From Rotaria macrura (taxonomy: Eukaryota; Rotifera; Eurotatoria; Philodinida; Philodinidae), in NCBI GenBank assembly GCA_900239685.1, contig OENT01000741.1:1-64000 (forward strand): DNA of 64,000 bases, in the 5' to 3' direction. Below, piece by piece: positions 55,449 through 64,000 of the stretch (position 1 is the first letter of the stretch; every line of letters starts with the position of its first letter). The notes beneath the pieces were generated by a model that was not told where the DNA came from, did not search any database, and worked only from the letters and a program-made list of their open reading frames with translations. Made by a program: the position numbers and the translations under genes.

Positions 55449-57280
55449 ATGGCTGATGGAGGTGATGCGCCCGATGATGTGAGTTTTAGTTTAGTAATGA
55501 TCTTACATAAAAGCTGATTCTTTATTTTCTTTAGTCAATATTCGATTTGAGTAAAAAGAAGAAGAAAAAGAAGCCAAGAGATGATACAACAGGTGCTGAA
55601 AAAGAAGTTGATGAAAATGTTCCCAGTGAACAATCAACAACAACGAAAGAAAAGAAAACTAAAAATGTTGCTTTTGCAACTGAATCATCCAAAGTACGTA
55701 AACAGATGAAAATATTGTTACTTTCTTACGGATGACTTTGTATCTAGAATCAAGATAATGTAACTGATGAGCAACTGACTGGTGCTGTAGCCGCTGCTGC
55801 TGAAGATGATGAAGATGAGGACGTTCTTGCACTCCGTAAAAAGAAGAAAAAGAAAGCAGCAAAAACTGACACAACAGGAGTGACTGGTGAAGGCGATATT
55901 CAGGTGATTGAACAATAAGATTTGTATAACCAATGGAAAGCATTTTGATTGTTCTTCTATTTAGAAAGAAAATGCAGCTGGCACCGTAGGAGATGAAACA
56001 AACACTGATTCAACATCTGTTCAAGGGGAATATACCTATGAAGATGTAAGTCGGATTACAATTGAAAATATCCACTCTAATATGCCAAAGAAAATAGTGT
56101 AGATCTTAAGAAAAATCGTCTTTTAGTATTGCTGTGTTTGGATGTTGTCTTTACAAACATTTCGAAAATTTCTATAGATATAATCTTGACCTCTATGGTT
56201 GTCCGAAAAAAACACATAACATGTTTGGATATTATGGGAAATATTAGAAAAAGACTAAATGTAATGAATCTTGAGTCGTTTCTTTCATGTATATGAAATG
56301 GGGTGTTTCATCAGATACTAGTCATCGTCCAGATCCAGATCACCTTGTTTGGAATGTCTTTTCCCTATCAATTTGCTTAAAATATTTCCAAAATATTCCT
56401 ATAAATATTTGGCAAATTACGAGTTGAATAAAAATATTCATTAATTTCGGAAAATTTTCAAAACGATCATGATTCTTCTATCATGAAGTGTAACGAATTA
56501 ATTATTTATTATAAACTTCAAGTAAGATCACAGAATGTAACTCTTTCGTACCCATATACGAGCAATAATGAAATCGTGTGTTTACTGTGTTGTTCGCTAA
56601 TATTTTAGCTACTCTCTCGAGTATTTAATATTATTCGTGAAAAAAATCCGGACGTTAACAATGGTGAAAAAATAAAATTAACACTGAAACCACCACAAGT
56701 AGCACGCATTGGTACCAAGCGAACATCATTTTCTAACTTTGGTGAAATATGCAAATCGTAAATGACATTCTAGATAGAGACGAAATTCACAAAAGATAAA
56801 AGAAAACTTCTTTGTTTTCTAGTCTCAAACGACAAGAAAGACATTTGCACCAATATTTGTTGGCTGAATTGGGTACAAAGTATGTTGAATCAGTATCATC
56901 CTTTTTTTTTGATACGTATGAAACTAATTTCAATCAATATATTTTTTTCTTTAAGTGGTTCAATCGATGCTAATAATGCATTAACTATTAAAGGACGTTT
57001 TCAACAGAAACAAATCGAAAACGTACTTCGATCATACATCAGTAAGATACATTGACGAAGAAAAAAAATCATCATGTCTGCTTTTTTTCTAATGCATACT
57101 CTAGAGGAATATGTTATTTGTAAAACATGTCGCTCACCTGACACGGTATTACAAAAAGAAGAACGTTTATCAGTACTTCTATGCAACAATTGCCGGTCAC
57201 GTTACTTTGTTTCTGGTATCAAAACTGGTTTTCAAGCACAAGTTGGCAAACGTGCAGCAACACGTGCAAAAGCAACATAA
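55449..57280 (+). CDS. EIF2S2: Translation initiation factor eIF2 subunit beta
   Basis: Eight exons: 55449-55478, 55535-55693, 55748-55903, 55965-56045, 56609-56757, 56823-56879, 56956-57041 and 57105-57280, totalling 894 bases and 297 residues. Three lysine-rich blocks ([22 protein letters not shown]) correspond to the K-boxes that bind eIF5 and eIF2B-epsilon. The core has [22 protein letters not shown] and [16 protein letters not shown], the tRNA/gamma-binding region. The C4 zinc finger is complete (CKTCRSPDT ... CNNC), followed by [13 protein letters not shown]. The factor is part of the eIF2-GTP-Met-tRNAi ternary complex. The fourth intron (563 bp) is the only long one. An AATAAA signal lies at 57375-57380. 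Confidence 0.96.
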
Positions 57281-57433
57281 GGAACCAAAATGTTGTCGTC
57301 GTTTTTTTTGCTCTTGGTTATATTTTCCCTTTTTTTTCTGTTCTCTTGGATTTGATGAGTACACTTTTTATTTCAATAAAACCAGAAAATGAGGAGAAAA
57401 TTCGACAAAAACCAACATCAACATTCTGATTGC

Positions 57434-57455
57434 AGATGAATACGTACTTGAAATG
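57434..57455 (+). promoter_or_regulatory. Splice-acceptor-like AG just before the ABHD11 start
   Basis: ACATTCTGATTGCAG ends at 57435, directly before ATGAATACG, and lies only about 55 bases after the eIF2-beta AATAAA signal (57375-57380). A free acceptor between a polyadenylation signal and the next gene's start is what a spliced-leader trans-splice site looks like. Bdelloids are known to trans-splice. An ATG at 57436 begins a frame that does not match the protein; the ATG that joins in phase is at 57453. Confidence 0.35.
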
Positions 57456-59057
57456 TTGTTCAGGTTTGATATCTCTTCATGGAAGATATCGAATGATTCT
57501 ATTCAGTTTTCATCGATTTCAACATATATCGTAGGTTTGTTTTCGTACGAAAACTAGTTCATTCATCTATTGAATAATTTAGATCAACTAAAGCAGTTTC
57601 ATTAGCTGAAGATGTATATGTACCACCGAGAGGAGCTATTGCTGATCCTGAACGTTGTCTCATTATCGCGTATGTACATAACCTTTACTGGTCAACAAGA
57701 TTTGATGTTAGTCAGAGCGAGAGATAACTTACAACCGTAAAAGTCGAATTCAAGAATCTTTAACTGATTCAATTTTAAATTCAACACCAAGGGAATAATG
57801 TAATTAGAATCTATAAAATACGAGTCAACTATTTCGACTACTATTCCAATTAGAAAGCATGATTCGAATGAGTGCATACTATTCTTTTAGTTCATACGTT
57901 TTCATACAAACTCTCAATGATAGTTTGTTTAGTTTTTTTCAGAAGAGAAAATATCTAATTCGTAAGCTGAATCAAACTAATCCTTTCGAAAAATAGACGC
58001 AGCAGTTTTGTAGTTAAATGAATAGCAAAAAGAATTTCTTATTTTAGACATGGTCTTTTTGGTTCACGTACAAACTGGAGATCAATAGCAAAATCAATAA
58101 GTGAACGAGCAAAAATTAAAGTACGAAAACATTAAGTCGAAAGTTTTATTTTCAGAATATATTTTTCAAATATTCAGGTAGTAGCCCTTGACATGCGTAA
58201 TCATGGTGATTCTCCTCAAACAACGTCCATGACCTATATGGATATGGCTGCCGATTTAATTCAATCGATTGAAAAACACAAGATGTCGAAAACAATCCTA
58301 ATGGGTCATAGTATGGGCGGTAAAGCTGCTATGCTTGTCGCACTGGAAAAAGTAAATATTTAAGACAAAAACGTAGTTTTGTTTGTTTTTCTTGTTAGAT
58401 GTAGCCGACACTTATACGAAAATTAATCGTAGTAGATATTGCACCAACTACGAGTGTATCTGCAGGAGAAATGCCGTTGTATACTCGAATTTTACTCAAT
58501 AATCTGCATCGAATACAAAGTGCAAAGGATATTGTTGAAGCTAGACGTACGATGGACTTGATACTTCAAACGTCATCCGAAACATTACGACAGGTTAGTC
58601 TTTGATTTCATTAGAATGTATTTCATAGAATGAATGGAAAATATTCACATTCATCTGTTATCTAGAATAAAAGTGTTCGTGATTTTCTTTTGATGCTTAT
58701 TGGATACAATGAATATAGTGGGCAATTTGTATGGCGAGCAAATTTAGAAGCTATTGAAGAATACATGAACGATATAATGGAATTTCCGGTTGAATACGAT
58801 AATGCAACAACTGATGTTGATACTTTGTTTATTGCTGGGGCAAAATCAAATTACATCAAGTAGTGAAATATAAATTTATTGACCTATTCATTTCTTTTAT
58901 TAACTCTTCATATTTTAGTGACGAATCATTACCGAAAATTCAACTTCTATTTCCTTCATATCGTGTTGTTCGAATTCCGAATGCGGGTCATTGGGTACAT
59001 TCCGAACGACCTCACGAATTTTTAAATTGTGTTTTGCCTGAATTAGAAATTGAATAA
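57453..59057 (+). CDS. ABHD11: ABHD11-like alpha/beta hydrolase
   Basis: Seven exons: 57453-57463, 57583-57669, 58048-58120, 58178-58351, 58405-58593, 58666-58859 and 58919-59057, totalling 867 bases and 288 residues. The alpha/beta hydrolase fold is complete: oxyanion motif HGLFGSRTNW (34-43), ALDMRNHGDSP (60-70), nucleophile elbow GHSMGG with Ser102, and catalytic His in NAGHWVHSERP (His267). These match ABHD11, a mitochondrial serine hydrolase reported to protect the lipoylated 2-oxoglutarate dehydrogenase complex. The N terminus is short, and a clear mitochondrial presequence is not obvious. The first coding exon is only 11 bases, chosen because it alone gives the right phase; an extra 5' exon cannot be excluded. 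An AATAAA signal sits at 59263-59268. Confidence 0.93.
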
Positions 59058-59268
59058 TGATATCATATTTTTTTAAGTAAAATATCCAATTTCATTTCCA
59101 TAGTATATTTGGACTCAAATTAATTCTGATTTAGGATCAGGAATTTATTTATATATGTCTTGTTTTCGTAGCCGATTCGTGCATGCAAATGACGCATCAT
59201 AGTTGTAATGCAGAAAGCATGAACGTCATTGTCTTTATTGTCATGAGATTTTTGAGTGCAGAAATAAA

Positions 59269-60644
59269 AATATTTTATATTTTGACATTTGGTCATTATT
59301 TTTTGTTTTTGATGATTGTAATTAGGAAAGTACAGTTAACTACTCTTTAGTGATTGATTGGCAATGGGAAAATAATTTGTAAGTTTCTCTATTGAATCAA
59401 AAAGAACTCAATTTTAACATCAAATACGTAACAATCACAGTGACTGATCAAGTTATCACGTAGTTTTTATTTCATATTTACCTTTCATAATCTGAAACCT
59501 TTGAAGAAAATAAGAAATAGTCGAGTCCTAATTGTGTAATATCTTTCTTTGATTTACACTTTGTATGTTAACTATTATCTTTTACCATTATCAATAAAAA
59601 AAAATAAGTGTACCTTGTTACAACTACATAAGTATGATGAAAAGCTGTAAAAGGTATACTTGCATATAAACGATGAAAAATAATTGTTGAGTTTATTGAA
59701 TACTTATAACTTGATAAATCTAATCAACCATGATCGTGAGTCAATGGTTTTAAATGGAAACTAGGAGAACAGAATTTATTATAATACGTAAAGGATGATA
59801 GGTCAATATTTGAAACGTACTACACACGAGAACCTATCTCAGTTAGTGTATACTATTTGTTTTGTTGTCTACTGAAAGACAGAATCGAATTTTTGGATTT
59901 ACAGTTGCTGGCTGTTCAATGTTCTTGGTTCTTAGTCATTTGTCTTGTTTCGAAAATTAACTTTATCTACAGCATATTTTAAACATAAATCTCATTCGAT
60001 TGCCAAGTATATGATTATTGAAAGTAGCTGAGATTCATACCATTTAGCTTGTATACTTGAAGTGTAGTTGATGAAGATATTTCAAGTTTAGAGGATGAGA
60101 AACTGAAGTTGACACATCCCCGACGTTTTTTTCCGGAGAACGATTCATAATCTTCTAGCTGAATGTCTCAACCTTGGTATGTGTACGTTCAAGGGTACTA
60201 TTCACACGACTTTTAATTCAACAAAACTAGGGAAACTACTACGACATAGAAGAGTAGTAAATAATAACATTAAAAGTTAGATAGGAACTAGTGACAACAT
60301 TATCTAATCGGAAGGATGAAGCGGCTTAAATTATTGATGTTACTGTAACCATGAGATTAACGGTTATCATGTTATTGAAAGCGAAGGTGTATTGTTCACA
60401 ACATTAGTCTTTGCTTTCAAAAGCTATGTCGTTTTTGTACATCAGTTTAATTAAAATGAGTAATGATGACGAAAGAAATAGTGAACTCATAATTTGTTAT
60501 CAACATATTCCTATGATTGTAGATCATAGGAAAATGAATTGGCTGACTTTTATCATGCCATATGTTTCACAAAGAATATGTAAGACGAAATTTCCGACTC
60601 AATTTAGTTTATATGAGCGTCTTGTTGCTACTCGGCTTGTCCAA
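59269..60644. other. Intergenic, nothing recognised
   Basis: About 1.4 kb of AT-rich sequence after the ABHD11 polyadenylation signal. A 79-codon frame at 60411-60650 (+) shows no family motif and runs into the first copy of the 16-base repeat. Confidence 0.35.
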
Positions 60645-61018
60645 GCGTAACGCTGTGACATTTTGGCAATCATTTTTTGAAATATCTGGAGAACAATAAT
60701 AGCTAGAAAGTTCATTCAAACGCCATTCGACGCAGCTCGACAACTTCTATCTAAACTATAAATTTGATATTTTTAGGTTGAACTCTATAGTTTACAGAAA
60801 TGGTTTATAGTCACGTAACACTGTGACACAGAAGGACCCTAAATTTACAACCCTCTGACTCATCTTTCAATTCCTTGCAAACAACGGTCTCCAAACAAAT
60901 TAGCCCTGGAACCAAGTATGTAGAGCATGAAAAGAGCTTTTCAATGATAAAAAGAATGTTCTCGTCACTCTCGTTATTCATATAAAAAGCGAGAAAAAAC
61001 AACGTAACGCTGTGACAC
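60645..61018. repeat. Three spaced copies of a CGTAACGCTGTGACA motif
   Basis: CGTAACGCTGTGACA occurs near 60646-60660 and 61003-61017, and with one change (CGTAACACTGTGACA) at 60815-60829, all in the same orientation, about 170-190 bases apart. The sequence between copies is not clearly repeated. On the minus strand the motif encodes CHSVTL in one frame, which makes the 74-codon frame at 60811-61035 look repetitive, but I do not think it is a gene. Its regular spacing suggests a worn tandem array or repeat-family remnant. Confidence 0.5.
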
Positions 61019-62305
61019 TCTTTTTTGTCAATCAATTTTAGGTAACTTAACGTGCTCAGATCTATTTAATTTTTACAGCGATTGGTCTTTTCTCTATATA
61101 TAACCTGTGTTTAAAAAATCAAATAGCTACGGCGAACCGGAACCCCGTTATTAGTACAGAAAGTTGGAAAATCTACAACAATTAAAATTTTGTCTTCGGG
61201 AGTGAAAGTTAAAAATAAATGTGCCATTTTGTAGAGATTTAAATTCTGTATCGAATGGTATGATAATCAGACGTTTTCGATAACGTTTCTCCCAAGAGAA
61301 ATTAAAAATACGATTTCTCAAAAGTTTAAAACGTCGTTTTGGTATCTGAAACACGATTTTTTTCAAGAAAGAATATTAAATTCGTAATCAGCGCAAAAAC
61401 CTGCATCCGATGACGTGTCGAGATTGGTCGATCCGGAAAAAACATTTTTCAAAAACTTCACCACCGAAGTAGCGCGTTACGTGGACAAGCCGTACTGATG
61501 ACACAAGCCGATACATGATCATTAGTTAATCAGAATCAGAGAGAATAAAATTTTTCATGTAGATTTCTTAAAATTTAACATGGTGTTCAAGTATAGTAGC
61601 AAGAAATAGTGAATGTTCTTTTGTGAAGTTTCAATCGTAGATTTTGACGCTTGTTTAAGAATTTATATCAGTAGTATCTATTTCAACAGTAGCAGATTTC
61701 CTGTAAAGTTCTTTTGCTTTTGTATAGACTTATGAAGAGAAACACGAAATGGTTTTGAATGCAAGAGACTTCTACTCTTTGAGCCACGATATGAATGAAC
61801 AAATCTCAATTTAACTTGAAAATAGTTCTCATTCGCACTTGATTAAGTTTCAAGCTCTATTATTCGATAGATATCATATTCATCCTACTACTATCAAATT
61901 TTTAAATTGTCGAATGTATAGACGTAGATATTCCCTGACTGCTTTAATTATTCTTATTTTTCAACTAATTAGATTTCATCATATAGCATCATCGTATCAT
62001 AGGACCATGTTTCTTGAACAAAGATTAAACAAAGTTTATTCATTGTGATTCCTATTGATCTTGACTGATAATATTGGCCACGCATAACATTAACTAATTC
62101 AGTTAATGTTGCATCACTATCGATACTTCCACATCTACAATCTCATACATACGCGTACACTGATTAGACAACTGCAATAAAACCATGACACTTACTGTTC
62201 TAGTATTTTATTACAATAAAAGAAAAGACATCGAGTTACACCAAAGCATTAAAATCTGATATAAATTAATTTCATATTTTGATTATTGTCACTTATAGTT
62301 CATCT
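61019..62305. other. Intergenic, nothing recognised
   Basis: About 1.3 kb without a supported gene. Short frames at 61151-61366 (-) and 61839-62048 (+) have no motifs. The right part should include the 3' untranslated region of the minus-strand glycosyltransferase. Confidence 0.35.
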
Positions 62306-63590
62306 TCAAATATAAATATGAAGTTTATGTTGCAATTCGAGTAAAATAACACGCATCGAAGCCAAGTACGATAGAAACATATTTGTCAATAGAAGTATTG
62401 AAATAGATAGCAATGAAATACTTAAGCAAAATAAAAGAATATTTAAATTCTTAAAAAAATTGACTGATGTTCGAGTTGTTTGTAAAGTTGACTCTTTTCG
62501 ATCAATTAATTGTTCATATACATATGGACAATAGATATTTGCTATGCAAGCGAATGGTGAAAGATTTTCGATTGGTAAATTCATCGTCATATGATGAAAA
62601 TAATGTATTGAATAGATACTTGAGTTTTTTGTTAAATAATCAATATCACTGGAACATTTTGAGCGACGAAAGAATTGTGGAATGTTCTAGGAAAAGAAAA
62701 GAAAAAATAAGTGAAATATTGTTTTGTTTGATTTCTAGAAGAAAAATTCGTACTTGATAAGCTATCGGATAAAAAACAAATGATGGCTGAATATCAATTT
62801 GTTGACATTTATCTTTTGAATGTATGTGCAATTTTTTCTCATCACAAACCCGTTTCAATGCATTGGATAATGCAGATGGACCAATACAACTCCAACAAAA
62901 AGCATTCAATTGTCTATTAACAGATGCCAATTGAATATCCATTTGTATATCTAATGCTAAATGTTGCTTTTCAAATGCTAAAACAGCTACATTAACATTA
63001 TCGATTGATTCGAGTGCAACAGTATTTGAAAATAGAGAAAATGTTCGTAAAGGAATAACATCAAGATCAAAATAGATTCCACCATATTTATATAAAAGTG
63101 CTGTACGAATAAAATCACTCATGTGTGATATGGCAAAATAATGAATAAATTGTCTACGCTTAGTTTCATTTAATCGTGATAATACTGTACCGGAATAAAT
63201 ATCATATTCATTGAAATGTACAAAACGTATGTTACTATATCGACGTAAACGATTGAATGAACCTTTTTGTAAATGAGCATATTGACTACGCATTAAAACA
63301 TATATAAAATCATTCGAATGTAGACGAGCAGCCGATTCAATTGAGCAAGCATGTCGTGATAGAATATCTTCATTTTCAGATGTTTGAACAAAAAAAATTT
63401 TGAATTGACTATTTGACAATTCAACTTCATAATGAGAGAAATCTTCGAGAAATACATGAGTTTCATCCGTACGATTGACATGATCATACGAATTTTTAAA
63501 TGAATCATCATTAAAATCAACTGTAAATATATTAAATATACCATATAAACTAGCTTTAGATAATTGTGTGACGAATATATAGATGATCAC
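62306..63590 (-). CDS. GT32 glycosyltransferase, A4GALT/A4GNT-like
   Basis: Two exons, 63590-62754 and 62686-62306, joined in phase by a 67-bp intron, give about 405 residues. The sequence has the alpha-1,4-glycosyltransferase layout: FFVQTSEN and SRHACSIESAARLH (about 67-91), then SDFIRTALLYKYGGIYFDLDVIPLR with the DXD motif DLD at 175-177, and CWSCIGPSALSNALKRVC (Gb3-synthase-like region). Known members transfer galactose or GlcNAc in alpha-1,4 linkage to glycolipids or mucin-type glycans in the Golgi; the substrate here is unknown. The second exon encodes a C-terminal hydrophobic helix (LLFCLSISLLSISILLLTNMF), which standard A4GALT lacks. The 5' end is open: the frame begins at GTG 63590, no in-frame ATG lies close upstream, and CTATTCTAG near 63600 could be an acceptor from an earlier exon. 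Confidence 0.82.
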
Positions 63591-63603
63591 AAATGAAACT
63601 AGA

Positions 63604-64000
63604 ATAGAATGATCAATTATGTTACTTCGAAGGATACAAAAACATACTAGTAAATAGGATCGACCATCTGAAAACGTTGACAGTTCTAGATGAAAGAACG
63701 GAAGAAGAAAAATAACTTATTTCACGGATAACATTAATCATGAGTATTATGAATAATAGAAAAAGTGGCTCTCTCGTTCATTATTTTACGAAAGAAATAA
63801 GAACATTGTTTACATCATCTAGATACGTATGAGTTGCTAATTTTCCATATTGTTCATATTATGTTTTTGATTGATTGAAATAAATAAAGAATATAGAAAC
63901 TTACACTTCACAATTTCTGTGTTTATTTGTCTCTAAAAACATTCTACCACCAATATTCTATACATGGTTATATAAAAGAAAGAATAAAAAGAAATACGCT
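63604..64000. other. Right edge of window
   Basis: About 400 bases upstream of the A4GALT-like exon. A missing first exon of that gene may lie here, but no ATG-containing exon with matching phase could be defined. Confidence 0.3.

Noticed and set aside
60811..61035. 74-codon minus-strand frame with repeated CHSVT
   Set aside because: The repeated peptide is simply the translation of the CGTAACGCTGTGACA repeat; no other protein features.

Overview
This window looks like nuclear DNA of a small invertebrate. It is AT-rich; most genes are split by introns of about 50-100 bp with GT..AG ends, and 3' ends carry AATAAA signals. The gene complement is animal: a PHIP/BRWD bromodomain-WD protein, an R3HDM/ARPP21-type R3H protein, eIF2-beta, ABHD11 and a DUSP22/15-like phosphatase. 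Intronless, fungal/bacterial-looking carbohydrate genes and a decayed FAD oxidoreductase sit beside them. This mixture fits a bdelloid rotifer best; that is an inference, and nothing in the window proves the species.

Layout. 1-7.1 kb is accessory: the 3' tail of an unknown gene (1-144), a degenerate 174-bp tandem repeat, a broken FAD-dependent oxidoreductase (about 3026-4750), then two single-exon minus-strand genes, a PIG-L-type GlcNAc-PI de-N-acetylase (4829-5842) and a SUR1/CSH1-like GT32 sugar transferase (6008-7027). 7.1-29.1 kb has no gene I can support. It holds a long imperfect foldback (about 12.85-13.47 kb), a hAT-like MITE carrying a tRNA-like sequence (14.48-14.83 kb), a 204-bp MITE (19.93-20.13 kb) and a hairpin (22.40-22.46 kb). 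From 29.2 kb the window is ordinary core genome: a small unknown protein (+), PHIP/BRWD (-, 43029-30194, about 31 exons), a non-autonomous hAT element with an exact 8-bp target duplication (43700-44920), a PPxY single-pass membrane protein (-), a DUSP (-), an R3HDM-like RNA-binding protein (-, 54647-50246, nine exons), then eIF2-beta (+) and ABHD11 (+), which start only 172 bp apart end-to-start. The right end carries an A4GALT/A4GNT-like GT32 gene (-).

The most interesting structural points are: one 3.47-kb intron in the PHIP gene, among introns mostly under 100 bp, filled by two foldback elements that share a sequence module; the clustering of GPI/sphingolipid-type glycan enzymes (PIG-L plus GT32) next to a dying oxidoreductase; the tight eIF2-beta/ABHD11 tandem with a splice-acceptor-like AG just before the second gene; and a second PHIP bromodomain with Ala at the position usually occupied by Asn. 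I did not find a clearly new multi-gene system.
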